Assembly: GCA_963785155.1 (NCBI GenBank)
Contig: CAWAUB010000014.1
Span: forward strand, 186,001 to 250,000
Length of the DNA stretch: 64,000 bases
Source: DASUSH01 sp963785155
GTDB taxonomy: Bacteria > Actinomycetota > Thermoleophilia > Solirubrobacterales > 70-9
Direction of reading: 5' to 3'
Position 1 is the first letter of the stretch. Every line of letters starts with the position of its first letter. The position numbers and the translations under genes are program-made. Positions 48,905 to 57,442 of this stretch are shown piece after piece. The notes under the pieces are model-generated. The model saw nothing but the letters and a program-made list of their open reading frames with translations. It was not told the DNA's origin and did no database searches.

Positions 48905-51319
48905 TCAGACATCGATGTAGCTGACCTCCTTGGCGTGACGCTCGATGAACTCCTTGCGGCGCTCGACCTTCTCCCCCATCAGGTCGGAGAAGAGCCGCTC
49001 GGCGGTCGCCGCGTCCTCAATCGCAACCTGCTGGAGCGTGCGCGAAGCCGGATCCATCGTCGTCTTGCGCAGCTGCTCCGGATTCATCTCGCCGAGGCCC
49101 TTGAAGCGCTGGACGCCGACCCCCTCCTTGGCGAGGTCGAGGACCGCCTGGCGAAGCTCGCCGAACGAGAGCGCCTCGCGCCGCTTGTCGGCGAGCGTCA
49201 CCTCGAACGGCGGCCGGCCGACCTGCTTCGAGAGGCTGGCGTGGACGTCCGCGAGATGGCGGTAGTCGCTCGACCCGAAGAGCTCGGCGCTCAGGGTGTG
49301 GGTGCGCGCGAGCCCGCTCGCCCGGTGCGTGGCCTTGACCCGCAGTCGCTCCTCATTGGCATCGACCAGCTCCGTCTCGTAGGGAACAGACTCGGAGTCC
49401 TTCGCCTCAACGAGCTCGCGAACGCCCGAGAGCGTCGCCTTGCCGGAGTCCAGGATCGGCGATTCGAGCAGGAAGCTGATCGCGTCGTGCCCGAACTGTG
49501 CCTGAAGTGAGGCTGTCCAGCCCTCGTACTCCTTGAACTGGCGGTTGAAGCGCTGCCACCGCGCTGCGGTCCAGGTGTGCTCCTTGGCGCCGCCGTTGAC
49601 GTACTTGAACTTCTCGAGCTTGTCGCGCAGGAGCATCTCCTCGAGCTCGGAGTCCTTCTCGATGTAGACGTCCTTCGAGCCGTTCTTGATCTTGTAGAGC
49701 GGCGGCTTGGCGATGTAGACGTAGCCGGCGTCGATCAGCTCCGGCATCTGCCGGTAGAGGAAGGTCAGCACCAGCGTGCGGATGTGGGCGCCGTCGACGT
49801 CGGCGTCGGTCATCAACACGATCTTGTGGTAGCGGGCGTCGTCGAGGTTGAACTCCTCCTCGCCGATCCCGGTCCCGATCGCCGTGATCAGCGCCTGGAT
49901 CTCGTTGTTGCCGAGGACCTTGTCGATCCGCGCCTTCTCGACGTTGATGATCTTGCCCCGCAGCGGCAGCACCGCTTGGGTCGATCGCTCGCGGCCCTGC
50001 TTCGCCGAGCCGCCTGCGGAGTCGCCCTCGACGATGAAGAGCTCGGCGAGGGCCGGGTCCTTCACCGAGCAGTCGGCGAGCTTGCCCGGCAGCGTCGAGT
50101 TCTCGAGCGCCGACTTGCGCCGGGTCAGGTCGCGCGCCTTGCGGGCGGCGTCGCGCGCTCGTGCGGCGTCGACCGCCTTCGAGACGATCCGCTTACCCTC
50201 GCCCGGGTTCTCCTCGAGGAACTCCGCGAGCTTACGGTTCACCGTCTCCTTGACCAACCCCTCGACCGGCGGGTTGCCGAGCTTCGTCTTCGTCTGGCCC
50301 TCGAACTGGGGGTCTGCGAGCTTCACCGAGATCACCGCGGTGAGGCCCTCGCGCACGTCCTCGCCGGCAAGGTTGGGGTCCTTCTCCTTGAGTAGGCCCT
50401 TCTGGCGAGCGTAGGCATTCAACGTCCGGGTCAGCGCCGAGCGGAAGCCGGAGAGGTGCGAGCCGCCCTCATGGGTGTTGATGTTGTTCGCGAAGGTGAA
50501 GATCGACTCCTGGTAGGAGGAGTTCCACTGCATTGCGACCTCGACCTGACCGTCGTCGGTCTCGTTCTCGAAAAAGATGGTCTTGCGGTGGAGTGGGTCC
50601 TTGTTCTCGTTGAGGAACGCGACGAAGTCGACGATCCCGCCCTCATAGTGGAACTCGACCCGCTCGCCGGCCGCGCGCTCGTCGACCAGCTCGATGCGGA
50701 GTCCGCGGGTCAGGAACGCGGTCTCGCGCATACGCTCGGCGAGAGTCGAGAAGTCGAACTCGACCTCGTCGAAGATCTCGGGGTCGGGCTGGAACGTGAT
50801 CGTCGTCCCCGTCGCCTTCCCCTTCGCCGTCGCACCCTTCTTCAGGTCGGACTTGGGCGCGCCGCGCTCATAGTCCTGCGTCCAGACGTGGCCGTCGCGG
50901 GTGATCTCGATGTGGAGGCGTTCGGAGAGCGCGTTGACGACCGACACGCCGACGCCATGCAGTCCGCCCGAGACCTTGTAGCCGCCGCCGTCGCCGAACT
51001 TGCCGCCGGCGTGCAGCGTGGTCAGGACGACCTCCGCAGCCGGTCGCTTCTCCTTCTTCATCACCTCGACCGGGATCCCGCGCCCATTGTCGACAACGGT
51101 GCAGCCGTTGTCGGGGTGCAGGGTGACGACTATCGAGTCGCAGTGCCCGGCGATCGCCTCGTCGACGGAGTTGTCGACGACCTCGTAGACGAGGTGGTGC
51201 AGGCCACGCTCGCCGGTCGAGCCGATGTACATCCCCGGGCGCTTGCGGACGGCCTCCAGGCCCTCCAGGACCGTGATGTCCTTGGCGCCGTACTCGTCGC
51301 CGCCACTCTTCTTAGCCAC
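48905..51319 (-). CDS. gyrB: DNA gyrase subunit B with TOPRIM insert
   Basis: 804 residues. GHKL ATPase: VRKRPGMYIGSTGERGLHHLVYEVVDNSVDEA, VDNGRGIPVE, GGKFGDGGGYKVSGGLHGVGVSVVNALS. TOPRIM: AELFIVEGDSAGGSAKQGRER, IVLMTDADVDGAHIRTL. Between KPPLYKIKNGSKDVYI and VQRFKGLGEMNPEQLRKTTMDP there are about 165 extra residues (KEHTWTAARWQRFNRQFKEYEGW ... SFGELRQAVLDLAKEG), like the insert of proteobacterial GyrB; most actinobacterial GyrB lack it. Start ATG 51319. The upstream 257 bases hold its promoter region but no gene. Confidence 0.97.
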   Translation of the reverse strand: MAKKSGGDEYGAKDITVLEGLEAVRKRPGMYIGSTGERGLHHLVYEVVDNSVDEAIAGHCDSIVVTLHPDNGCTVVDNGRGIPVEVMKKEKRPAAEVVLTTLHAGGKFGDGGGYKVSGGLHGVGVSVVNALSERLHIEITRDGHVWTQDYERGAPKSDLKKGATAKGKATGTTITFQPDPEIFDEVEFDFSTLAERMRETAFLTRGLRIELVDERAAGERVEFHYEGGIVDFVAFLNENKDPLHRKTIFFENETDDGQVEVAMQWNSSYQESIFTFANNINTHEGGSHLSGFRSALTRTLNAYARQKGLLKEKDPNLAGEDVREGLTAVISVKLADPQFEGQTKTKLGNPPVEGLVKETVNRKLAEFLEENPGEGKRIVSKAVDAARARDAARKARDLTRRKSALENSTLPGKLADCSVKDPALAELFIVEGDSAGGSAKQGRERSTQAVLPLRGKIINVEKARIDKVLGNNEIQALITAIGTGIGEEEFNLDDARYHKIVLMTDADVDGAHIRTLVLTFLYRQMPELIDAGYVYIAKPPLYKIKNGSKDVYIEKDSELEEMLLRDKLEKFKYVNGGAKEHTWTAARWQRFNRQFKEYEGWTASLQAQFGHDAISFLLESPILDSGKATLSGVRELVEAKDSESVPYETELVDANEERLRVKATHRASGLARTHTLSAELFGSSDYRHLADVHASLSKQVGRPPFEVTLADKRREALSFGELRQAVLDLAKEGVGVQRFKGLGEMNPEQLRKTTMDPASRTLQQVAIEDAATAERLFSDLMGEKVERRKEFIERHAKEVSYIDV

Positions 51320-51576
51320 CCTTGGGCTTCTCCTTTTCGTCGTTCAACTGCGACCCTGGGGGTACCACTCCGGGTGCGGTCGCACTCACGGAAAACCCCG
51401 GCTGCTTCGGCTGGCTGGACGCCTTCCAAGGCGGCTCGGGGTGGACCTCCAAAGTTGACATAAGGATAGCAGCCACGGCCCCCGGAAAAGCGTGTTGTTT
51501 GCGCCAAAAGTCCTGCAAATCACGCACAAAAGTGTAACGAGGGACAAGCTGCGGGTCTGACAGCGCGAAACCGTTC
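51320..51576. other. gyrB-dciA intergenic region
   Basis: 257 bases without a convincing gene. The - strand direction is expected to hold the gyrB promoter. The stretch around 51450-51540 is AT-richer than its surroundings (TTGACATAAGGATAG near 51455; caaatcacgcacaaaagtg near 51517). No DnaA boxes, riboswitch or clear terminator are seen. Confidence 0.4.
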
Positions 51577-51885
51577 TCAGAGGCCGTGCCGGGACCCGTC
51601 CGCGGTGAACCTCAATGAGCTCACCAAGTCCCCGCCGAGCTCCTCGTTGAGGCGGCGGCGAAGGTCCTCCTGAAGCAGGTCGAGCTCCTGGGCCCAGGTC
51701 GCGGTGCGGCAGGCGATCGTCACCTCGCCGTCGCGCTCGGAAACCGGCTCGGCCTGCCTTGCGACCGCATCGCCGGCGGCGCGCGGCCAGGCCTCCTGGA
51801 CGGCAGCGAGCGGGGTCTCGGGAGCCGCGTCGGCGACCAACCGGCGCAGCGCCCCGCCGGCTCGGCGTGGGCGGTCGCGCCTCAT
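51577..51885 (-). CDS. dciA: DUF721/DciA helicase-loader-like protein
   Basis: 102 residues. The DUF721 core is visible: LAAVQEAWPRAAGDAVARQAEPVSERDGEVTIACRTATWAQELDLLQEDLRRRLNEEL. DciA loads DnaB helicase in bacteria that lack DnaC/DnaI, and in actinobacteria it sits after recF. Its ATG overlaps the recF stop (ATGA). The basic N-terminus (RRDRPRRAGGALRRLV) may bind DNA. Confidence 0.85.
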   Translation of the reverse strand: MRRDRPRRAGGALRRLVADAAPETPLAAVQEAWPRAAGDAVARQAEPVSERDGEVTIACRTATWAQELDLLQEDLRRRLNEELGGDLVSSLRFTADGSRHGL

Positions 51886-52994
51886 GCCGCCCTAGCGCCG
51901 GCCTCGCCGGCCTCCGCCACGACCTCGAAGCGCCCGGCGCGGACCCGGAGCTCGCGACGTGGGCCCTCGGGCAGCTGACCGGTGTCAGTCGCGGTGAGGA
52001 GCGCCTGGCCCGAGTCGAGGACGGTCTCGGTCAGCAGCTCCCGGCGCTCCGGGTCGAGCTCGCTCATGACGTCGTCGAGGAGCATCAGCGGTGCTGATCC
52101 GCGCCGGTCGAGGAGGAGCTCGCGTTCGGCGAACAGGAGCGCGAGCAGGGCCACCCGCTGCTGTCCCTGCGATCCGTAGCGGCGCAACGCCCGGCCGCCG
52201 AGCCCGATGTGGAGCTCGTCGTACTGGGGGCCGTGCGTGGTGAAGCCGCGCTCCAGATCCCCGGCGCGGCGCTCGCGCAGCTCCGCTGCCAACGCTTCGG
52301 CCGTCTCGGCCTCGCTGCGCGGCCGGTACTCGAGCTCGGCATCCCCGGGCAGCCCGAGGCGCGCGGCCGCAGCCCGGAACGGTCCCGCAAGCGACTCAAC
52401 GGCCTCGCGGCGGGTCGCGATCAGCTCGATCCCCTCGCGGGCGAGCTCGAGGTCCCAGGCGTCGAGCGAGTCGGGCGACGAAGCGCCCGCGCGGACCCTC
52501 GCGACCAGCGCGTTGCGCTGCGCGAGGGCTCGCCCGAAGCGGGAGCGCAGATCCGCCCGGGCCGGCCAGAGGGCGGGGACCAGCCGGTCCAGATGCGCCC
52601 GGCGCGCTGCCGGCGGGCCCTTCACGAGGGCGAGGCGATCGGGCATGAAGAGGGCCAGCGCCGGCCGTTTCGCGGCGCTGGCGGGTCCGGCTGCCGCACC
52701 ATCGAGCAGGTGGCGGCGCCCCTCACCGCGCTCGACGGCGCTGAGGAAGGTGCGACGCTCACCGCTCTCGTTGACCACCACCTCGGCGCGGGCGACCGCC
52801 TCGCCGAAGCGAATCGTCTCCCTTTCGCTCTTGGTACGGCAGGAACGGCCCGTGAGGCCGAAGAAGATCGCCTCGAGAAGGTTGGTCTTGCCCGCGCCGT
52901 TTGGCCCGTGGAGAACGGTCAGGCTCGGGTCGAGGCTGAGCTCACCGTCGGTGAGGTTGCGAAAGCCCAGTAATTCGACCGTTTCGACGAGCAC
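51882..52994 (-). CDS. recF: DNA replication and repair protein RecF
   Basis: 370 residues, an SMC-like ABC ATPase that loads RecA at gaps. Walker A is HGPNGAGKTNLLEAIFFGL (about 29-47). RSCRTKSERETIRFG follows, then KGPPAARRAHLDRL; the signature RRYGSQGQQRVALLALLFAEREL and Walker B APLMLLDDVMSELDPERRELL are complete. Start TTG/GTG-type alternatives are unnecessary: the start at 52994 gives VETVELLGFRNLTD, the family N-terminus. It lies 11 bases after dnaN. Confidence 0.95.
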   Translation of the reverse strand: MLVETVELLGFRNLTDGELSLDPSLTVLHGPNGAGKTNLLEAIFFGLTGRSCRTKSERETIRFGEAVARAEVVVNESGERRTFLSAVERGEGRRHLLDGAAAGPASAAKRPALALFMPDRLALVKGPPAARRAHLDRLVPALWPARADLRSRFGRALAQRNALVARVRAGASSPDSLDAWDLELAREGIELIATRREAVESLAGPFRAAAARLGLPGDAELEYRPRSEAETAEALAAELRERRAGDLERGFTTHGPQYDELHIGLGGRALRRYGSQGQQRVALLALLFAERELLLDRRGSAPLMLLDDVMSELDPERRELLTETVLDSGQALLTATDTGQLPEGPRRELRVRAGRFEVVAEAGEAGARAA

Positions 52995-53005
52995 GAGGCA
53001 CGTAT

Positions 53006-54112
53006 CTAGACGTTGAGCCGGATGGGCATCACCAGGTAGCTGAAGTCCTCGCGGCCGAGCGGTCGCAGCAGGCCGGGGCGCAGCGGAGAGGTGAGCTGGA
53101 TCGCAACCTCGTCGGTGTCGACGCTCTCGACGCCCTCGACGAAGAACTGCGGGTTGAAGGCGATCTCGAGCGGATCCCCGGAATAGGGCGCCGGCATCGA
53201 CTCGCGCGCGTCCCCGACGTCCGGAGTCTCGGCGGCCACGGTCAGCTCGCCCTCGGCGAAGGCCATCCGCAGCGGAGCGGTCCGCTGCGCAAGCTGGCTC
53301 ACGCGGCGGGTGACGTCCAAGAGCTCCTCGCGAGGCAACCGGACCTCGTGCTCGAAGGTCTCCGGGAGGAGCTGGCGATAGCTCGGGAACTGGCCCTCGA
53401 TCAGGCGCGAGGCGAGGACGATCCCGGCGACCCGGAAGAGGATCTGGTTGCGCTGAACGGTGATCTCGACTTCGTCGGCGCCCTCCTGTGCGATCAGCCG
53501 ACTCAGCTCCTTCATCGCGCGCGCCGGCACGTTGGCCTCGATCGCGTCGGAGATCGGCTGCTCGAGCTCGGTGTGCTTGACGCTCAGCCGGTAGGAATCG
53601 GTCGCGACCATCGTGAGCGTCTTCTCGGAGGCGGTGACCAGTACTCCGGTCAGGATCGGCCGGACCTCGTCGCGTGAGGCGGCGCGGGCGACCCTGTCGA
53701 CCGTCTCCGCCAGCGGAGGGCCCGGGATCTTCACCGCCTCGCCCTCGAATTCCGGGAGCTTCGGGAACTCCTCGGCGTTCAGGGTCCGCAGGTGAAAGGT
53801 CGAGCCGCCGGCCTCGATCTCCACGTCCCGTTCCTCGGGGCGCAGGCTCATCGTCACCTCGGCATCGGGCAGCGAGCGGACGACGTCGACGAGCAGGCGG
53901 CCCGGTAGGAGCACTGTTCCCTCGGATTCGACCTTCGCCTCGGTGGAGAGGATCAGGCTCAGCTCGACGTCGGTCGCCCGCAGGGAGAGCTCGGATCCGG
54001 AGGCCTCGAGCAGGATCCCGCCGAGCGATGGCATCGCGGTCCGGGTCGAGACCGCGCGGCCGGCGATCTGCAGACGGGAGTGGATTGATTCGCGTGACAG
54101 GGAGACCTTCAT
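53006..54112 (-). CDS. dnaN: DNA polymerase III beta subunit (sliding clamp)
   Basis: 368 residues with the usual three-domain clamp: MKVSLSRESIHSRLQIAGRAVSTRTAMPSLGGILLEA, TDSYRLSVKHTEL, and the C-terminal IAFNPQFFVEGVES ... PLGREDFSYLVMPIRL typical of DnaN. ATG 54112 is the family start. It separates dnaA (138-base gap) from recF in the usual origin order. Confidence 0.97.
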   Translation of the reverse strand: MKVSLSRESIHSRLQIAGRAVSTRTAMPSLGGILLEASGSELSLRATDVELSLILSTEAKVESEGTVLLPGRLLVDVVRSLPDAEVTMSLRPEERDVEIEAGGSTFHLRTLNAEEFPKLPEFEGEAVKIPGPPLAETVDRVARAASRDEVRPILTGVLVTASEKTLTMVATDSYRLSVKHTELEQPISDAIEANVPARAMKELSRLIAQEGADEVEITVQRNQILFRVAGIVLASRLIEGQFPSYRQLLPETFEHEVRLPREELLDVTRRVSQLAQRTAPLRMAFAEGELTVAAETPDVGDARESMPAPYSGDPLEIAFNPQFFVEGVESVDTDEVAIQLTSPLRPGLLRPLGREDFSYLVMPIRLNV

Positions 54113-54250
54113 CGGTTCACCGTATTCATCTTCCTTGTCTAAGTGATTGTTGGGGGTTGGAAAAGTGGTGGGAAATCGTCGGTAGCGGCTTGGGAATCAG
54201 GATCCTGGCCGGTGGAGTGGATGGTGGGGAGGGCGGATCAGGGGGATATC

Positions 54251-55603
54251 TCAGGGGGCGGTGGTCTCGAGGTGACGTTGTACATCCTCGAGTGCGGCAC
54301 TGGTGTTGGACTCGGGGACGAGGTCCCGTTCGACGGCGCGAAGGGAGTGGAGGATCGTGGCGCGGTCGCGGTCGAAGGCGCTCGCGAGTTCGGCAAGGGA
54401 GAGGCCGAGGCGCTCGCGAGAGAGATGTATCGCCAGCTGACGGCCGCGCACGGCCTGGGCGCTGCGCTTTCTGCCCATGAGGTCATCGGAGGAAAGATGC
54501 AACACGGCGCAGACGGCCTCCTGAATGGCCGCGAGAGACGGCGCGGCGTCGGGGTCGGCTGGGGAGGGGCCGGCGTCGTGGGGTTCGAGCACCTGGCGGA
54601 CGAGCTCGCGGCTGAGCGGCTGGTCCATCATCGAGGCGTAGGCGAGAACGCGGTTCAGCGCGCCCTCGAGTTTGCGGACGTTGGCGGGGACGCGGGAGGC
54701 GATCTCCTTGACCACCTCGGGGTCGGGGGGTTCGGGGGCGTTGCGCAGTGCAAGCCGGTGGAGGAGGGCGGTGCGGGTGCGCAGGTCTGGAGGGCCGAGC
54801 TCGGCGCAGAGGCCCCATTCGAAGCGGTCGCGGAGGCGCTCGGCGATCCGCGAGAGCTCCCCGGGCGGTCGGTCGCTGGAGAGGACGATCTGGCCGCCGG
54901 CTTCGTGGACGGCATTGAAGGTGTGGAAGAACTCCTCTTCGGTCTGCCGCTTCGACTCGAGGAACTGGACGTCATCGACGAGAAGCACGTCGGCCTCGCG
55001 GTGGCGCTGCTTGAAATCCTGCGTGCCTGGGCCGCGGACGGAGGCGACGAAGTCGGCGGTGAAGCGCTCAGCGGTCGTGTAGACGACCTCGCGCTCGCCG
55101 TGGCGTCCGCCGACGTAGGTGGCGATCGCGCTCAGGAGGTGCGTCTTGCCGAGGCCCGGGGCGCCGTGGAGGAAGAGCGGGTTGTAGGCCTCACCGGGCA
55201 TCTCGGCGACTGCCAGGGCGGCGGCGTGGGCGAAGCGGTTGCCCGAGCCGATCACGAAGTCGTCGAAGGAGCCCGTGGGCTTACTCACCCGTTTGCGTGC
55301 GGGCTGCGGCTCCACGCCGGCCGGAGCGCTGCCGACCGGGACGAGGATGATCTCGGCCTGCTCGCCGGCGTGGCGGCGAAGAGCGTCGTTCAGGGTCCGC
55401 TCGTAGCGGCGCTCCACCCACGCCCTAACGGTGTCAGGAGCAGAGAGATAGAGGGTGCTGCCCTGCGCGGAGACGACTCGAAGGGGCTCGAGCCAGAGCT
55501 GGAAGGTGGATGGGGGCAGCGAGGCCTCGAGGTCCCCACGGACTCGCTCCCAGAGAGCGGCTAGGTCCTCGGGGACCGGATCGTGCAACTCGGCTACCTC
55601 CAC
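54251..55603 (-). CDS. dnaA: Chromosomal replication initiator DnaA
   Basis: 450 residues from GTG 55603. Domain I: LWERVRGDLEASLPPSTFQLWLEPL. Domain III AAA+: FDDFVIGSGNRFAHAAALAVAE, Walker A HGAPGLGKTHLLSAI, Walker B VLLVDDVQFLESKRQTEEEFFHTFN, sensor RLRDRFEWGL. Domain IV: VRGRQLAIHLSRERLGLSLAELASAFDRDRATILHSLRAVE, whose signature reads DRDRATILH where most DnaA have DHTT or DHST, a mild divergence that could alter box recognition. The start gives VEVAELHD; longer readings run into the origin side. Confidence 0.95.
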   Translation of the reverse strand: MEVAELHDPVPEDLAALWERVRGDLEASLPPSTFQLWLEPLRVVSAQGSTLYLSAPDTVRAWVERRYERTLNDALRRHAGEQAEIILVPVGSAPAGVEPQPARKRVSKPTGSFDDFVIGSGNRFAHAAALAVAEMPGEAYNPLFLHGAPGLGKTHLLSAIATYVGGRHGEREVVYTTAERFTADFVASVRGPGTQDFKQRHREADVLLVDDVQFLESKRQTEEEFFHTFNAVHEAGGQIVLSSDRPPGELSRIAERLRDRFEWGLCAELGPPDLRTRTALLHRLALRNAPEPPDPEVVKEIASRVPANVRKLEGALNRVLAYASMMDQPLSRELVRQVLEPHDAGPSPADPDAAPSLAAIQEAVCAVLHLSSDDLMGRKRSAQAVRGRQLAIHLSRERLGLSLAELASAFDRDRATILHSLRAVERDLVPESNTSAALEDVQRHLETTAP

Positions 55604-55835
55604 CGGCGTGCTCGCATTGCCCCAGGCGGTCCGGCGCCGGAGCGGACCGGCGGCGACTATAGACCTGGCGAAGGGGCCCTCGGAGGCGTAAGGGCGCAAT
55701 TCGCGTCGAAAAGAAAACCGCCCTGAAGCCGAGCCCGGTCGCGCCGTATACTGCGCCGCTCGAACGCGCCCGCCGAGGCGTCCTTCCTCCCCGCGAATCG
55801 CGCCGGAGGGAGTCTCACCCAGACACCCGATCCTG
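55604..55835. other. dnaA/rpmH divergence, likely origin-side intergenic region
   Basis: 232 bases between divergent dnaA (-) and rpmH (+). This is where replication-gene arms separate, so the origin is probably here or in the dnaA-dnaN gap (54113-54250). I find no match to TTGTCCACA-type DnaA boxes and no AT-rich unwinding element in either gap, so the origin is not proven. Confidence 0.4.
55723..55752 (+). promoter_or_regulatory. Probable rpmH promoter
   Basis: TATACT (55747-55752) with CTGAAG about 18 bases upstream, 84 bases before the rpmH ATG. The -10 fits sigma-A consensus; the -35 is weak. Confidence 0.4.
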
Positions 55836-55970
55836 ATGAAGCGGACCTATCAGCCGAAGAAGCGCAAGCGCGCCCGGACGCACGGTTTTCGTGCCCGCAT
55901 GCGGACGCGGAACGGGCGCAAGGTGATCGCCCGCCGCCGGCGCAAGGGCCGGAAGCGGCTCACCCCTTAA
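55836..55970 (+). CDS. rpmH: 50S ribosomal protein L34
   Basis: 44 residues, very basic: MKRTYQPKKRKRARTHGFRA continuing RMRTRNGRKVIARRRRKGRK and ending RLTP. This is the complete L34 pattern, at the usual place before rnpA. ATG 55836 to TAA 55968-55970. A ribosomal large-subunit component. It lies 2 bases from rnpA. Confidence 0.97.
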   Translation: MKRTYQPKKRKRARTHGFRARMRTRNGRKVIARRRRKGRKRLTP

Positions 55971-55972
55971 GG

Positions 55973-56353
55973 ATGGCCCGCGAGCGCCGGAAGCGCGGCC
56001 GCCTGTCGCGCAGCGGCGACTTCGACCGGGTCTACCGGGAGGGCCGCTCGCACGCGAACCGGTTCCTCGTGCTCTATGCGTTCCCGCGCTCCGAGGACGA
56101 GGATCGCGAGATGCGCCTGGGCCTGTCGGTCGGCCGCAAGGTCGGCGGAGCCGTGGACCGCAACAAGGTCAAGCGAAGCCTTCGCGAGGCCTTCTGGCAG
56201 CTGGCTGAACGTCTACCGCAGGGTTATGACTTCGTTCTGGTCGCGCGCCCCGACGTCGCAGCACTCGTCGATCGCGACGGGACGGATGGAGTGAGGGGCG
56301 CGATCGAGGAGGTCATCTCGACCGGAGGCCTCGCAGCTGGAGGCACCTCCTGA
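55973..56353 (+). CDS. rnpA: Ribonuclease P protein component
   Basis: 126 residues, basic. RLSRSGDFDRVYREGRSHANRFLVLY and the signature LGLSVGRKVGGAVDRNKVKRSLREAFW (RNxxKRxxR) identify the protein subunit that helps the RNase P RNA process tRNA 5' ends. The C-terminal extension (TDGVRGAIEEVISTGGLAAGG) is short. The ATG lies 2 bases after the rpmH stop, and its stop overlaps the yidD start. Confidence 0.95.
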   Translation: MARERRKRGRLSRSGDFDRVYREGRSHANRFLVLYAFPRSEDEDREMRLGLSVGRKVGGAVDRNKVKRSLREAFWQLAERLPQGYDFVLVARPDVAALVDRDGTDGVRGAIEEVISTGGLAAGGTS

Positions 56354-56607
56354 TGTCCACCGTTTCACGTTTTACGGCGGCCGTTCTCCTCGCGCCCGTC
56401 CGCTTCTACCAGCGGTTCGTCTCGCCGGCCCTGCCCGCCCGCTGCAAGTACCACCCCACCTGCTCCGCCTATGCGGTCCAGGCAGTGCGCGAGCTGGGGC
56501 CGATTCGCGGCACGATCCTCGGCGCCTGGCGCCTGGCCCGCTGCAACCCGTGGTCGAACGGCGGCTACGACCCCGTTCTCCGCGCGGCGCCTGTTCAGGC
56601 CGCATGA
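56353..56607 (+). CDS. yidD: Membrane protein insertion efficiency factor YidD
   Basis: 84 residues. PVRFYQRFVSPALPARCKYHPTCSAYAVQAVRELGPIRGTILGAWRLARCNPWSNGGYDPV has the family's Cys pattern and amphipathic helix; YidD assists YidC-dependent insertion. Overlaps rnpA by one base. A parS-like half-site (GTTTCACGT at 56362-56370) lies in its first codons. Confidence 0.95.
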   Translation: MSTVSRFTAAVLLAPVRFYQRFVSPALPARCKYHPTCSAYAVQAVRELGPIRGTILGAWRLARCNPWSNGGYDPVLRAAPVQAA

Positions 56608-56652
56608 ACACGACGAGGACTGCGCACACTCGACGTCAACTGGAGCCCCGGC

Positions 56653-57432
56653 GTGATCTACGTCGTCGCCAACATCCTCCAGCCGCTGATCGACGCCGCG
56701 GACTGGGTCATCAACGAGCTCCACAACATCGGCTTCGGCTGGGGCGCGGCGATCATCGGCCTCACCTTCATCACCCGCACGCTGATCCTGCCGCTCTCGA
56801 TCAAGCAGATCCGGTCGATGCGGGCGCTCCAGGCCCTTCAGCCGCAGATGAAGGAGATCCAGGAGAAGTACAAGGACGACAAGGAGCGCATGCAGCGCGA
56901 GATGATGACCTTCTACCAGGAGAACGGGATCAACCCGCTCGCCTCCTGCTGGCCACTCCTGCTCCAGCTCCCGGTCTTCCTCGCCCTCTACCAGCTGCTG
57001 CGCAGCGAGACCTTCATCGCCGACGTCTGCCCGGTTCCCGCCGGCGCCGACCCGATCACGAACTGCCCCGACGCAGCTTTCCTCGGCATCGAGTCGCTCC
57101 TGATCAAGCCGGCGGGCGTCGAGCTCGTCGTTCTAATCGCGCTCTTCATCGGCACACAGCTCGCCGCCGGGATGGTGATGGCGACGCGTGTCGAGGGGCC
57201 GCAGCGGATCATCATGTTCGTCCTGCCGATCGCGATCGCGCCGTTCATCATCACGCAGCCCGCCGGCCTCGCGGTCTACTGGATCTCGACGAATATCTGG
57301 ACGCTCGGCCAGCAGTTCGTGGTCCAGCGCCTCGCCCCGCCACCTGAGGCGGCCAAGCCGGAGGTGGTCGCCGCAGCGGTCGCCGCAAAGCCGCCGCCGA
57401 AGCCGCCGCGGAAGAAGAAGAAACGGAAATAG
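56653..57432 (+). CDS. yidC: Membrane protein insertase YidC/Oxa1
   Basis: 259 residues, the short Gram-positive-type form. GTG 56653. Five helices: GWGAAIIGLTFITRTLILPL, then the cytoplasmic hairpin KQIRSMRALQALQPQMKEIQEKYKDDKERMQREMMTFYQENGINPLASCWPLLLQLPVFLALYQLLR, GVELVVLIALFIGTQLAAGMV, RIIMFVLPIAIAPFIITQPAGLAVYWISTNIWTL. A basic tail KPPPKPPRKKKKRK may bind ribosomes. Adjacent to jag, the usual partner gene. Confidence 0.96.
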   Translation: MIYVVANILQPLIDAADWVINELHNIGFGWGAAIIGLTFITRTLILPLSIKQIRSMRALQALQPQMKEIQEKYKDDKERMQREMMTFYQENGINPLASCWPLLLQLPVFLALYQLLRSETFIADVCPVPAGADPITNCPDAAFLGIESLLIKPAGVELVVLIALFIGTQLAAGMVMATRVEGPQRIIMFVLPIAIAPFIITQPAGLAVYWISTNIWTLGQQFVVQRLAPPPEAAKPEVVAAAVAAKPPPKPPRKKKKRK

Positions 57433-57442
57433 GCGCGACCTG

